A stretch of DNA of 64,000 nucleotides from Streptomyces sp. NBC_00670 (GTDB lineage: Bacteria; Actinomycetota; Actinomycetes; Streptomycetales; Streptomycetaceae). The stretch spans positions 2,989,501-3,053,500 of the forward strand of contig NZ_CP109017.1 of NCBI RefSeq assembly GCF_036226765.1, given 5' to 3'. The notes under the pieces were generated by a model. The model was not told the DNA's origin and searched no databases. It was given only the letters and a program-made list of their open reading frames with translations. The translations under genes were made by a program, and so were the position numbers. Positions 8,861 through 17,460 of the stretch are shown piece by piece. How positions within the stretch are numbered: position 1 is the first letter of the stretch; every line of letters starts with the position of its first letter.

Positions 8861-10036
8861 TCAGTCGAACGGGAAGCCCGTGTAGGCCTCCGCCAGATCG
8901 GTCTCGGCGGCGCGGGAGCCGGCGATCCGGTCGAGGCGGGCCACCTGGAGGCGGTTCTCGAAGGGGGTGGCGCCGGGGGCCGGGTGCAGCAGCGTCGTCA
9001 TGTCGTAGCTGAACCGCTCGGCCTGCCAGACCCGGCGCAGACAGGTCTCGGAGTAGGCGTCGAGCCGTTCGCTCGAACCGGTGTCCCGCTGGTGGACGAG
9101 GGCGCGGGCGAAGGTGACGACGTCGCCGACGGCGAGGTTGAGCCCCTTGGCGCCGGTCGGCGGCACGATGTGGGCGGCGTCGCCCGCGAGGAAGAGGCGG
9201 CCGTGGCGCATGGGCTCGTGGACGAAACTGCGCATCGGGGTGACGGACTTCTGGGTGACCGGCCCGCGCTCCAGCCGCCAGTCGTCGGCGGTCTCGAAGC
9301 GGCGCTCCAGCTCGTCCCAGATCGCCTCGTCGGTCCAGGTGGCGGCGTCGGTGTCCGCGGGGACCTGGAGGTAGAGCCGGGAGACCGAGGGGGAGCGCAT
9401 GCTCAGCAGGGCGAAGCCGCGGTCGTGGCGGGCGTAGACCAGCTCGTCGTGGGAGGGGGCGACGTCGGCGAGGATGCCGAGCCAGCCGAAGGGGTACGTC
9501 CGTTCGAACACCCGGGTCAGCTCTTCGGGGATCGCCTTGCGGGCGACGCCCCAGAAGCCGTCGCAGCCGACGACGTAGTCGCACTCCAGGACGTCCTCGC
9601 GCCCCTCGTGCCGGAACCGCACGAGGGGCGCGTCGGTGTCGGCGCCCTCCACGGCGAGCGCCTCCGCCTCGAACAGCAGCGGGCCGCCCTCGGCGAGCTG
9701 GAGTGCGATGAGGTCCTTGCAGACCTCGGTCTGCGCGTAGACCATCACCGCGCGGCCGCCGGTGAGACCGGGGAAGTCCACGCGGTGACGGCGGCGGTCG
9801 AAGCGGAGTTCGATGCCGTCGTGGCGCAGCCCCTCGCGGTCCATCCGCGCCCCGGCCCCGGCGGCGCGCAGCACGTCGACGGTGCCCTGTTCGAGGATGC
9901 CGGCGCGCTGGCGCTGCTCGACGTAGGCGCGGTCGCGGCTTTCGAGGACGACCGAGGCGATGCCGGCGTTGTGGAGCAGACGGGCGAGGAGGAGACCGGC
10001 GGGGCCGGCTCCGATGATGCCGACGGTGGTGCGCAT
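8861..10036 (-). CDS. pobA: 4-hydroxybenzoate 3-monooxygenase (p-hydroxybenzoate hydroxylase)
   Basis: 391 residues from an ATG at 10036, where the Rossmann start MRTTVGIIGAGPAGLLLARL begins; the frame continues upstream but no family sequence does. Group A flavoprotein: GxGxxG at residues 9-14, the DG-type motif YVVGCDGFWGVARKAI, and the FAD-ribityl motif GDAAHIVPPTGAKGLNLAVG. It hydroxylates 4-hydroxybenzoate to protocatechuate using NADPH and O2, feeding the beta-ketoadipate pathway (pca genes are not in the window). Length matches the family. The upstream gap holds a short dyad that may be an operator. No adjacent PobR-like regulator is visible. Confidence 0.93.
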   Translation of the reverse strand: MRTTVGIIGAGPAGLLLARLLHNAGIASVVLESRDRAYVEQRQRAGILEQGTVDVLRAAGAGARMDREGLRHDGIELRFDRRRHRVDFPGLTGGRAVMVYAQTEVCKDLIALQLAEGGPLLFEAEALAVEGADTDAPLVRFRHEGREDVLECDYVVGCDGFWGVARKAIPEELTRVFERTYPFGWLGILADVAPSHDELVYARHDRGFALLSMRSPSVSRLYLQVPADTDAATWTDEAIWDELERRFETADDWRLERGPVTQKSVTPMRSFVHEPMRHGRLFLAGDAAHIVPPTGAKGLNLAVGDVVTFARALVHQRDTGSSERLDAYSETCLRRVWQAERFSYDMTTLLHPAPGATPFENRLQVARLDRIAGSRAAETDLAEAYTGFPFD

Positions 10037-10094
10037 CGGGCGTTCCCTTCGGGGGCGGGACGGGTCGGGTGGGCGGAACGGTCCTGTTCGCCAG

Positions 10095-10110
10095 GTGAAA
10101 TTCTCTTCAC
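10095..10110. promoter_or_regulatory. Short inverted repeat upstream of pobA, candidate operator
   Basis: GTGAA-6 nt-TTCAC, about 60 nt upstream of the pobA start in an AT-richer patch. Position fits a regulator site; the protein that would bind is unknown. Confidence 0.35.
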
Positions 10111-10155
10111 TTGAGTTGACCCGAGTTTCCGGCCCGGAACGCCTTCTGTCAACGG

Positions 10156-10848
10156 TCAGGCGGGCTGGCCCAGGGGCCGGACGGTCAGGGTGTTGAGGTC
10201 GACGCCCGCCGGCTGGTCGAGGGCGAAGCCGACGGCCTCGGCGACGGGCTGGGGGGACAGGGCGAAGGGGGGAACGCCGGCGCCCCGCCAGAAGGGTGTG
10301 TCGATCATGCCGGGGTTGACGAGGGTGACGCCGACGCCGCGACCCGTGGCGTGCAGGCGCAGGTTCTCGGCGAGCCCGGTGGTGGCCCACTTGGTGGCCG
10401 AGTAGAGGTTGGCGGGAGAGTTCTTCAGCCCGGCGACGCTGCCGATGAGCACCAGCCGGCCGCCGGCCGCCTCGAGGTGGGGCAGGGCGGCGTGGGCGAG
10501 CAGGGCGGGGCCGAGGACGTTGGTGAGGACCATCGGCGCCCACGACGTCGGGTCGCCGGCCCCGATGGAGTCACCGGTCATGAACCCGGCGTTGGCCACC
10601 GCCGCGTCGAGGGCGCCGAAACGCTCCACCGTCCGGGCCACGGCCGACTCGGTGGCCGCCCAGTCGGCCGCGTCCGCGACCAGACCGAGCAGCCGGTCGG
10701 CGTGACCGGTCTCGTCCAGGAAGGTCTTCAGTTTGCTCTCGTCGCGGCCGGTGACCGCCACCCGGTGGCCGCGGTCGAGGAGCAACCGCGCGGTGTGGGC
10801 GCCGATGCCGCTGGTCGCGCCGGTGATCAGTACGGTCCTGCTGGACAT
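10156..10848 (-). CDS. Short-chain dehydrogenase/reductase
   Basis: 230 residues. Classical SDR signatures in order: TGATSGIGAHTA (cofactor binding, residues 10-21), NAG in VANAGFM, the catalytic Ser in LIGSVAG and YSATK with the catalytic Tyr and Lys. The basic residue after the Gly motif (TGRDE) suggests NADP(H). The substrate is unknown. It is divergent from the MmyB-like regulator at 11026, an arrangement seen often where the regulator controls the dehydrogenase. Downstream lies pobA on the same strand 119 nt away, but an intervening dyad suggests pobA has its own promoter. Confidence 0.93.
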   Translation of the reverse strand: MSSRTVLITGATSGIGAHTARLLLDRGHRVAVTGRDESKLKTFLDETGHADRLLGLVADAADWAATESAVARTVERFGALDAAVANAGFMTGDSIGAGDPTSWAPMVLTNVLGPALLAHAALPHLEAAGGRLVLIGSVAGLKNSPANLYSATKWATTGLAENLRLHATGRGVGVTLVNPGMIDTPFWRGAGVPPFALSPQPVAEAVGFALDQPAGVDLNTLTVRPLGQPA

Positions 10849-10965
10849 GGTCGTGCTCCCGATGAGGTGTGAGGGGGTGAAGGCGGACGGCGGTCGCGTC
10901 GAAGCGGCGCCGCCGAAGTCCGCCGACCCCCACGAAACCGGCGCCCTCGGAGGCGGACAAGGCCG

Positions 10966-11019
10966 CCTTTATAGGGGGTACAGACGCGACCTCCCTCCCG
11001 GCCGGGGCGTGAGTACCGT
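10966..11019. promoter_or_regulatory. Divergent promoter region of the SDR and MmyB-type regulator
   Basis: Rightward, TACCGT at 11014-11019 ends 6 nt before the regulator ATG, so the regulator mRNA is probably leaderless. Leftward, TATAAA (complement of 10968-10973) inside the near-palindrome CCTTTATAGG is the best -10 candidate for the SDR gene. A regulator bound here could control both genes. Confidence 0.45.
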
Positions 11020-11025
11020 GGACGG

Positions 11026-11946
11026 ATGGCCGCCCCCTCCGAAGACCGCACCGGTGATCCCGCCGCCGGCAACCGCGCGGAGATCCGCGACTTCCTCGTC
11101 AGCCGACGCGCCAAGCTCCTGCCCGAGCGGCTCGGACTGCCCACCGGCCGGCGCCGAAGGGTCCCCGGACTGCGGCGCGAGGAGGTCGCGGCCCTGGCCG
11201 GCGTGAGCACCGAGTGGTACACCCGGCTGGAGAAGGGCCACATCGGCGGCGTCTCCGAGGAGGTGCTGGAAGCGGTCGCGCGGGCGCTGCTCCTCGACGA
11301 GGACGAGCGCACCTACCTGCGCGAACTGGCCAGGGCGGCCCGCCCCGCCCGCCGCGCGCCGCGACACCGCGCGGACGTCACGCTCCCGCCCTCCGTCCAG
11401 TGGATGCTGGACTCCATGACCATGGCCCCCGCCTTCGTGCGCAGCGGCCGGCTGGACATCGTCGCGAGCAACGCCCTGTGCAGGGCCGTCTACGCGCCGA
11501 TGTTCGACAGCGGCACCACCGGGGAGCGGGGCCGCGCCAACTTCCCCCGCTACTTCTTCCTCGACCCCGGCTCCGCCGACTTCTTCGTCGACTGGGAGGA
11601 GGGCGCGCGGGCCACGGTCGCCGTGCTCCGCGCCGAGGCCGGGCGGAACCCCCACGACCGGGCCCTGCGCGAGCTCGTCGGCGAACTGTCCACGCTCAGC
11701 CCGGACTTCCGCACCATGTGGGCCAGTCACGACGTCCGGATCCGTCACGAGGGCGTCAAGCGGCTGAACCATCCCCGGGCCGGCCGGCTGGAGCTGACCT
11801 TCCGCGATCTGCACCTGCCCCTGCCCCAGCGGGCGGTGTACGACCTGATCATCTACGCCGCCGAGCCCGGAACCCCCTCGGAGGAACGCCTCGGACTCCT
11901 CGCCGGCGTGAATCATGGCCGGTACACGTATTTTGCCGAGACATAA
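11026..11946 (+). CDS. MmyB-type XRE-family transcriptional regulator
   Basis: 306 residues. The N-terminal HTH_XRE (residues about 15-80) carries the family hallmark VPGLRREEVAALAGVSTEWY followed by TRLEKG. The rest (about 110-300) is the MmyB-like ligand-binding (PAS-like) domain, with VQWMLDSMTMAPAFV, SNALCRAVYAPMF and the C-terminal LNHPRAGRLELTFRDL. MmyB proteins bind fatty acid-type ligands in the solved example and usually control a divergent oxidoreductase, here the SDR at 10156-10848. The mRNA is probably leaderless. The ligand is unknown. Confidence 0.93.
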   Translation: MAAPSEDRTGDPAAGNRAEIRDFLVSRRAKLLPERLGLPTGRRRRVPGLRREEVAALAGVSTEWYTRLEKGHIGGVSEEVLEAVARALLLDEDERTYLRELARAARPARRAPRHRADVTLPPSVQWMLDSMTMAPAFVRSGRLDIVASNALCRAVYAPMFDSGTTGERGRANFPRYFFLDPGSADFFVDWEEGARATVAVLRAEAGRNPHDRALRELVGELSTLSPDFRTMWASHDVRIRHEGVKRLNHPRAGRLELTFRDLHLPLPQRAVYDLIIYAAEPGTPSEERLGLLAGVNHGRYTYFAET

Positions 11947-12030
11947 CTCCAACGCGGGAGTGTGTCTGAGCCCGTCCGGTGTTTACGTGGTGTTCGTCGT
12001 TCCGGGACCGGACTCACGGAGGTGCACGCC

Positions 12031-13323
12031 ATGGCAGACGCCGCGTCGCGGCTGAAGGGCCTCATCGAACAACTGCTTGCCACCCCGCTCCCCATCCGTA
12101 TCCGTGCCTGGGACGGCTCGGAGGCCGGCCCGCCCGACGCCCCCGCCCTCGTCGTCCGCAACCGCCGCGCCCTGCGCCGTCTGCTGTGGAAACCCGGTGA
12201 GCTGGGCCTCGCCCGCGCCTGGGTCTCCGGCGACCTCGGCGTCGACGGCGACCTCTACACCGCGCTCGGCCTGCTCTCCGGCCTCCTCTGGGAGCGCGGC
12301 GAGGACGCCCGTACGCTCGCCCAGGCGCTGCGCGACCCCGAGTTCCGGTCCGCCGCCCGCGGGCTGTTCGCGCTCGCCGGGCCGCTGCCGCCGCCCGCCC
12401 CGCCCCGCGAGGAGGTCCGCCGGGTCCGCGGCCATCTGCACACCAAGCGCAGCGACCGCCAGGCGATCAGCCACCACTACGACGTCGGGAACGACTTCTA
12501 CGAACTCGTCCTCGGCCCCTCCATGGTCTACTCCTGCGCCTACTGGGAGTCCCCCGACTCCACCCTGGAGCTGGCCCAGCGCGACAAGCTCGAACTCGTC
12601 AGCCGCAAGCTCGCCCTGAAGCCCGGTCAGCGGCTGCTGGACGTCGGCTGCGGCTGGGGCTCGATGGCGGTGCACGCCGCCCGCGAGCACGGCGTGCACG
12701 TCGTCGGCGTCACCCTCTCCCAGGAGCAGGCCGCCCACGCCCGCAAGCGCGTCGCCGACGAGGGCCTCACCGACCGCGTGGAGATCCGCGTCCAGGACTA
12801 CCGGGACGTCAAGGACGGCCCGTACGACGCCATCTCCTCCATCGGTATGGCCGAACACGTGGGCGCCAAGCGGTATCTGGAGTACGCGCAGGACCTGTAC
12901 GCGCTCCTCGCGCCCGGCGGGCGGCTGCTGAACCACCAGATCGCCCGGCGCCCGCTGCGCGACGAGTCGGCGTACGACGTCGACGAGTTCATCGACGCCT
13001 ACGTCTTCCCCGACGGCGAACTCGCCCCGATCGGCACCACGGTGACGCAGTTGGAGCGGGCCGGCTTCGAGGTCCGCGACGTGGAGTCGCTGCGCGCGCA
13101 CTACGCCCTCACGCTGCGCCGCTGGGTGGCCAACCTGGAGGCCCAGTGGGTGCGGGCCAAGGAGCTCACCAGCCCCGGCCGGGCCCGCGTCTGGCGGCTG
13201 TACATGGCCGCCTCCGCGCTGGCGTTCGAACGCAACCGCATCGGGGTCAACCAGGTCCTCGCCGTGCGCACCCCCGACTCCGGCGACTCGGGGATGCCGC
13301 TGCGGGCCCGCACCTGGAACTGA
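12031..13323 (+). CDS. cfa: Cyclopropane-fatty-acyl-phospholipid synthase
   Basis: 430 residues from an ATG with GGAGG 8 nt upstream. The C-terminal SAM-dependent methyltransferase domain (from about 150) has HYDVGNDFYELVLGPSMVYS, motif I LLDVGCGWGSMAVHAA, and SIGMAEHVG with the bicarbonate-site Glu-His. The N-terminal 130 residues match the lipid-binding domain of Cfa (RAWDGSEAGPPDAP, LGLARAWVSGDLGVDGDLY). The enzyme methylenates double bonds of membrane phospholipid acyl chains. Convergent with the ABC transporter and ends before a strong terminator. Confidence 0.93.
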   Translation: MADAASRLKGLIEQLLATPLPIRIRAWDGSEAGPPDAPALVVRNRRALRRLLWKPGELGLARAWVSGDLGVDGDLYTALGLLSGLLWERGEDARTLAQALRDPEFRSAARGLFALAGPLPPPAPPREEVRRVRGHLHTKRSDRQAISHHYDVGNDFYELVLGPSMVYSCAYWESPDSTLELAQRDKLELVSRKLALKPGQRLLDVGCGWGSMAVHAAREHGVHVVGVTLSQEQAAHARKRVADEGLTDRVEIRVQDYRDVKDGPYDAISSIGMAEHVGAKRYLEYAQDLYALLAPGGRLLNHQIARRPLRDESAYDVDEFIDAYVFPDGELAPIGTTVTQLERAGFEVRDVESLRAHYALTLRRWVANLEAQWVRAKELTSPGRARVWRLYMAASALAFERNRIGVNQVLAVRTPDSGDSGMPLRARTWN

Positions 13324-13335
13324 GCGCGAGCGGTA

Positions 13336-13381
13336 CACGGCGAAGGCCGCCCCGGGTTCCTCCGGAGCGGCCTTCGCCGTG
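13336..13381. terminator. Bidirectional terminator between cfa and the ABC permease
   Basis: A perfect 15-bp stem: CACGGCGAAGGCCGC (13336-13350) with GCGGCCTTCGCCGTG (13367-13381), loop 16 nt. Confidence 0.9.
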
Positions 13382-13404
13382 CGCCGTGCACGCGCGCGTG
13401 CGGG

Positions 13405-15933
13405 CTACTCCGACTTGATCGCCGTCAGCATGTTCAGCCGGGCCGCGCGGCGGGCCGGCCACAGCGCGGCCAGGATGCCGACCAGGCCCGCGAGGAGCAG
13501 GAAGACCGCCATCCGGCCCCAGGGCAGGATCAGTTCGTACGTCGGCATGCTGGTGCTGAACAACTGTCCGGCCGCCCAGCCGAAGAACACGCCGAGCCCG
13601 ATGCCGAGCACCCCGCCGAAGAGCGAGATGACGAGCGACTCCAGCCGGACCATGCGCTTGATGCCACGCCGGTCCAGGCCGATCGCGCGCAGCATGCCGA
13701 TCTCCTGGGAGCGCTCGAAGACCGACATGGCCAGGGTGTTGATGACGCCGAGGACGGCGACGATGACGGCCATGGCGAGCAGCCCGTAGAGCATGTTCAG
13801 CATCAGGGTGAACATCTGCGCGATGCCGTCGGAGATGTCCTTCTTGTCCTGGACCTGGATGCCGGGGTTGTCGCCGAGCGTCTTCTCCAGCCGGTCCTTG
13901 GCCCCGTCCGAGGCACCACCGGAGGTGCTGACCATGACCAGCGTGTCGGAGACGTCGTCCAGGTGCGGGGTGACGGTGGCGTCGTCCACCATGATGTCGC
14001 TGAACATCTCGTTGCCCTGGTAGACCCCGGCCACGGTCAGCGTCTGCCTGGTGCCGTCCTCGAAGCCGGCGGGAAGGCGCGAGCCGGTCTTCCAGCCGTG
14101 CTCCTTGGCGCTGTCGTCGTCGATGACGATGTGCGTGCCGTCCACCCGGAAGGTGCCGCTCTCCATGGTCAGGTCGGTGAGCTTGCCGATGGTGGCGCCG
14201 TTGACGCCGGTGAGGTCCTCGGTGTGGCCGTCGACGCGAGCGGGGACGTTGCGCAGCGGGCTGACGCCGGTGACGCCGTCGGCCGACCCGAGCTTCTTCT
14301 CGACGTCCGGGGAGAGCATGTTGCCGTTGGCCAGGGAGACGACGTAGTCCGCGCGGATCGAGGAGGACGCCATCTTGTCGATCGCGCTCTGCACGCTGCC
14401 CGCTATCACCGTCATGCCGGTGATGAGGGTCAGTCCGATCATCAGCGCGGAGGCGGTGGCGGCGGTGCGACGCGGGTTGCGCACCGAGTTCTGGCGGGCC
14501 AGCCTGCCCGCCATGCCGAAGACGCGCAGCACCGGGGCCGCGGCGGCGATCAGCGGGCGGGACAGCAGCGGGGTGAGGACGAAGACACCGATCACCAGCA
14601 GGACGGCGCCGAGCCCCATGGGGGCCTGGCCGTCGGAGCCGCTCAGGGTGGTCCCGTAGAGCACGGTCGCGATGCCGGCCCCGGCCAGCAGCGAGCCGAG
14701 GGTGTTGCGGACGACGAGGGACTTGGTGGTGGCCTTGGCGTGCAGGCTGCTCATCGCGGCGACCGGCGGGATCTTCGCGGCCCGGCGGCCGGGCAGCCAG
14801 GCGGCGACCATGGTGACGAGGACACCGACGGCCAGCGCGGCCCCGACCGTACCCGAGGTGATCACCAGCGGGCCGTCCGGGACGGCGGCGCCGAAGGTGC
14901 CGATCAGGGCGCGCAGCCCGGCCCCGATGCCGACGCCGACGAGCAGCCCGGTCACGGCGGCGACCAGGCCGACGACGAACGCCTCGATCAGCACCGAGCG
15001 GGTGACCTGACGGCGGGAGGCGCCGACCGCGCGCAGCAGCGCGAGCTCCTTGGTGCGCTGGGCGACCAGCATGGTGAAGGTGTTGGCGATGATGAACGTG
15101 CCGACGAACAGCGCGATCCCGGCGAAGACCAGCAGCCCCTGCTTGAGCCCGCTCATCGAGGAGGCGATCGCCTCCGCCTGGTCGTCGGCGAGCTTCTTGC
15201 CGGTGGTGGTCTCGACGGTGTCGGCGGGCAGCGCCGCGTCGAGGGCGGCGCGCAGCTGCGTCTGGCTGGTGCCGGCGGCGGCCCTGACGTCGATCTCGTC
15301 GTACGTGCCGGGCTTGCCGAAGAGTTTCTGGGCGGTGGCGGTGTCGAAGAGGGTCAGGCTGCCGCCGGCGGCGACGTTGCCGTCGTCGGTGGTGAAGATG
15401 CCGGTGATGCGCGGCGTCAGCACGGGGCCGTCGACCGACATCCGTACGGTGTCGCCGACGTGGTAGCCGGCCCGGCGGGCGGTCTCGGAGTCGACGAGGA
15501 TCTCGTTCGCGCCGCGCGGGGCGCGACCCTCGGTCAGCGGGTAGCGGGGGTCGTCGGTGCCCCAGTAGTTGCCGCCCTGGGACTGGAAGCCGTTGCCGAT
15601 GAGGTCGCCGTCCTTGTCGGCGAGGGCGGTGAAGCCGCTGACGACGCCGGTCGCGGAGCGGGCGCCGTCCACGCCGGCGGCCTTCTTCAGAAGCGCGTCC
15701 GTCAGTTCGGGCTGCTTGGCGAGGGTGTCGCCGCTGTCCTCGCGGCCCTCGGCCCGGACGGCGACGTCGACCTGGTCGAAGCCCTTGGCGGAGCTCTTCT
15801 GGTAGGCGTCCGAGATGGTGTTGGTGAAGACGAGGGTGCCGGAGACGAAGGCGACGCCGAGCATCACGGCGAGGACGGTCATCAGCAACCGCGCCTTGTG
15901 CGCGAAGACGTTGCGCAGGGCGGTACGGAACAT
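13405..15933 (-). CDS. FtsX/MacB-type ABC transporter permease (system 1)
   Basis: 842 residues from an ATG at 15933. Two-module architecture of large actinobacterial FtsX permeases: TM1 near residue 20 (LLMTVLAVMLGVAFVSGTLV), an extracytoplasmic domain (about 45-240), three TM helices (from about 255), a middle pair, a second extracytoplasmic domain (about 520-690) and a final three-TM FtsX domain. The repeated motif QRTKELALLRAVGASRRQV and ERSQEIGMLRAIGLDRRGI marks both FtsX domains. It is encoded with the ATPase at 16029 (95-nt gap). Such systems export lipophilic compounds or act as mechanotransmission pumps; substrate unknown. Confidence 0.93.
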   Translation of the reverse strand: MFRTALRNVFAHKARLLMTVLAVMLGVAFVSGTLVFTNTISDAYQKSSAKGFDQVDVAVRAEGREDSGDTLAKQPELTDALLKKAAGVDGARSATGVVSGFTALADKDGDLIGNGFQSQGGNYWGTDDPRYPLTEGRAPRGANEILVDSETARRAGYHVGDTVRMSVDGPVLTPRITGIFTTDDGNVAAGGSLTLFDTATAQKLFGKPGTYDEIDVRAAAGTSQTQLRAALDAALPADTVETTTGKKLADDQAEAIASSMSGLKQGLLVFAGIALFVGTFIIANTFTMLVAQRTKELALLRAVGASRRQVTRSVLIEAFVVGLVAAVTGLLVGVGIGAGLRALIGTFGAAVPDGPLVITSGTVGAALAVGVLVTMVAAWLPGRRAAKIPPVAAMSSLHAKATTKSLVVRNTLGSLLAGAGIATVLYGTTLSGSDGQAPMGLGAVLLVIGVFVLTPLLSRPLIAAAAPVLRVFGMAGRLARQNSVRNPRRTAATASALMIGLTLITGMTVIAGSVQSAIDKMASSSIRADYVVSLANGNMLSPDVEKKLGSADGVTGVSPLRNVPARVDGHTEDLTGVNGATIGKLTDLTMESGTFRVDGTHIVIDDDSAKEHGWKTGSRLPAGFEDGTRQTLTVAGVYQGNEMFSDIMVDDATVTPHLDDVSDTLVMVSTSGGASDGAKDRLEKTLGDNPGIQVQDKKDISDGIAQMFTLMLNMLYGLLAMAVIVAVLGVINTLAMSVFERSQEIGMLRAIGLDRRGIKRMVRLESLVISLFGGVLGIGLGVFFGWAAGQLFSTSMPTYELILPWGRMAVFLLLAGLVGILAALWPARRAARLNMLTAIKSE

Positions 15934-16028
15934 GGGGCTACTCAGTCCAGTAGAGGGGAGTGGGGCAGGACGGGGGGGCGCGCGCCGGCGGCGCGGGCCC
16001 GCGCGCGGGGCGCGCGGGTGCACCGGCG

Positions 16029-16799
16029 TCAGCTCGTGCGGCCCTTGACGTCGAACCGCTTCATGCGGTCGAGCACCGCGTCCGCGCTCGGCTCCCGCAT
16101 CTCGTCGACGATGCGTCCGTCGGCCAGGAAGACGACCCGGTCCGCGTAGGCCGCGGCCACCGGGTCGTGCGTGACCATGACCACCGTCTGCCCGAGTTCG
16201 CGCACGGAGTTGCGCAGGAAGCCCAGCACCTCGGCGCCCGAGCGGGAGTCGAGGTTGCCGGTGGGCTCGTCGCCGAAGATGATCTCCGGCTGGGAGGCGA
16301 GTGCCCGGGCCACCGCGACGCGCTGCTGCTGGCCGCCGGAGAGCTGGCTGGGCCGGTGCCCGAGCCGCCCGGACAGGCCGACCATCTCGATGACCCGGTC
16401 CAGCCACTCCTTGTCGGGCCTGCGGCCCGCGATGTCCATGGGGAGCGTGATGTTCTCCAGCGCGTTCAGCGTGGGCAGCAGGTTGAACGCCTGGAAGATG
16501 AACCCGATCTTGTCCCGGCGCAGCCGGGTGAGCTGCTTGTCCTTGAGCGAGCCCAGTTCGGTCTCGCCGATGCGCACGGAACCGCTGCTGAACGAGTCGA
16601 GGCCGGCCACGCAGTGCATCAGCGTGGACTTGCCGGACCCGGAGGGGCCCATGATCGCGGTGAACCGGGCCTGCGCGAAGTCGACGGTGACCCGGTCCAG
16701 GGCGACCACCTGGGTCTCGCCCTGTCCGTAGACCTTCGACAGTTCCGTGGCGCGGGCGGCCACACCGGTGGTCCGGTCGGCGAGGGGGAAGGTGGTCAC
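16029..16799 (-). CDS. ABC transporter ATP-binding protein, LolD/MacB type (system 1)
   Basis: 256 residues from a GTG at 16799 (AGGAG 10 nt upstream), which aligns with the start of the paralogue at 46362; an ATG at 16844 is in frame but its GGAG is 1 nt away. Walker A GPSGSGKST, Q-loop IFQAFNLLP, signature LSGGQQQRVAVA, Walker B EIIFGDEPTGNLDSR and H-loop VTHDP are all intact. It powers the permease at 13405. The gene is the first of a two-gene operon whose promoter must lie in the gap up to bldA. About 70-75 percent identical by eye to the system 2 ATPase. Confidence 0.93.
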   Translation of the reverse strand: MTTFPLADRTTGVAARATELSKVYGQGETQVVALDRVTVDFAQARFTAIMGPSGSGKSTLMHCVAGLDSFSSGSVRIGETELGSLKDKQLTRLRRDKIGFIFQAFNLLPTLNALENITLPMDIAGRRPDKEWLDRVIEMVGLSGRLGHRPSQLSGGQQQRVAVARALASQPEIIFGDEPTGNLDSRSGAEVLGFLRNSVRELGQTVVMVTHDPVAAAYADRVVFLADGRIVDEMREPSADAVLDRMKRFDVKGRTS

Positions 16800-17172
16800 G
16801 GGAGGGTGCTCCTGTCGGGACGGCGGCGAGGGGTACTCCTCCATGCTCCGTTCCGCGCGGCCCCGTGGAGTCCCCCGCCCGTCCGGTTCTCGTGGCCCCC
16901 TCTGGGCTGACCCGGCGGCCCGGCGTCATACCTCAGAACGACCCGGCCCCCGGGAAAGCGGTTGCTCACCCTGTCGTCGGGGCCTCGCGCGGCCCTGCGA
17001 ACCCGTCCCTCGCGGCGGTGAAATTACGTCATTCCGTCTGCCTCGCCGACGCCCGCCGACAAGGCTGGTGGCAAGTGCGGATGGCCCGTACCGGGTGCTG
17101 ATGCTCCCTCAGGCGCCAATAAAATAAGACAACATGGCCTTCCCCGGCCGCTGTTCGAGTGACGCGTCCCGA

Positions 17173-17178
17173 TAGGCT
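17173..17178 (+). promoter_or_regulatory. Candidate -10 element of bldA; other content of the 16800-17207 gap
   Basis: TAGGCT, 29 nt upstream of the mature tRNA 5' end, is the best -10 element; no convincing -35 (CTGTTC at 17151-17156 has 16-nt spacing). The gap also holds an AT-rich patch (17118-17134) and the ABC operon promoter region, with no gene visible. Confidence 0.45.
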
Positions 17179-17207
17179 CGGAGCACTCTATGCGGAGCCC
17201 ACGGCCT

Positions 17208-17294
17208 GCCCGGATGGTGGAAAGCAGACACGGCGAGCTTAAACCTCGCTGCCCGTACGCGGGCGTGCCGGTTCAAGTCCGGCTCCGGGCACCA
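17208..17294 (+). tRNA. bldA: tRNA-Leu(UAA), the developmental tRNA bldA
   Basis: 87 nt including an encoded CCA (17292-17294). The acceptor GCCCGGA pairs with TCCGGGC; the anticodon stem GCGAG/CTCGC encloses CTTAAAC, so the anticodon is TAA (17240-17242). The long variable arm (GCCCGTACGCGGGCG region) is type II, as expected for tRNA-Leu, and the T-arm has GGTTCAAGTCC. This is the only tRNA that reads UUA, a rare codon in Streptomyces restricted mostly to developmental and antibiotic regulators, so it acts as a translational switch. Flanked by a terminator and ndh. Confidence 0.96.
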
Positions 17295-17385
17295 TCCCCG
17301 TCACCACCCAGCGCCGACGACGCCCGTGCGTCCGGCGCTTTCCTCTCCTTCTCCCCCCTGCGGTGGCGCCGGTGTCCGGGCACGG

Positions 17386-17427
17386 CGAAGGGGCCGTCCG
17401 CACCACGGATGGCGGACGGCCCCTTCG
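17386..17427. terminator. Bidirectional terminator between bldA and ndh
   Basis: A perfect 16-bp stem: CGAAGGGGCCGTCCGC (17386-17401) with GCGGACGGCCCCTTCG (17412-17427), loop 10 nt. Confidence 0.9.
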
Positions 17428-17460
17428 GGGGTACTGCGTGGTGCCGGAAGTGCCGTGGCG

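Noticed and set aside
8861..10848. Aromatic catabolic or natural-product gene cluster around pobA and the SDR
   Set aside because: No pca genes, PKS, NRPS or dedicated exporter nearby; the P450 is far away and belongs to a separate region.
17101..17127. Tiny reading frame of 8 codons just upstream of bldA
   Set aside because: Contains an ATA codon, lacks a credible ribosome site and lies in an AT-rich promoter region.
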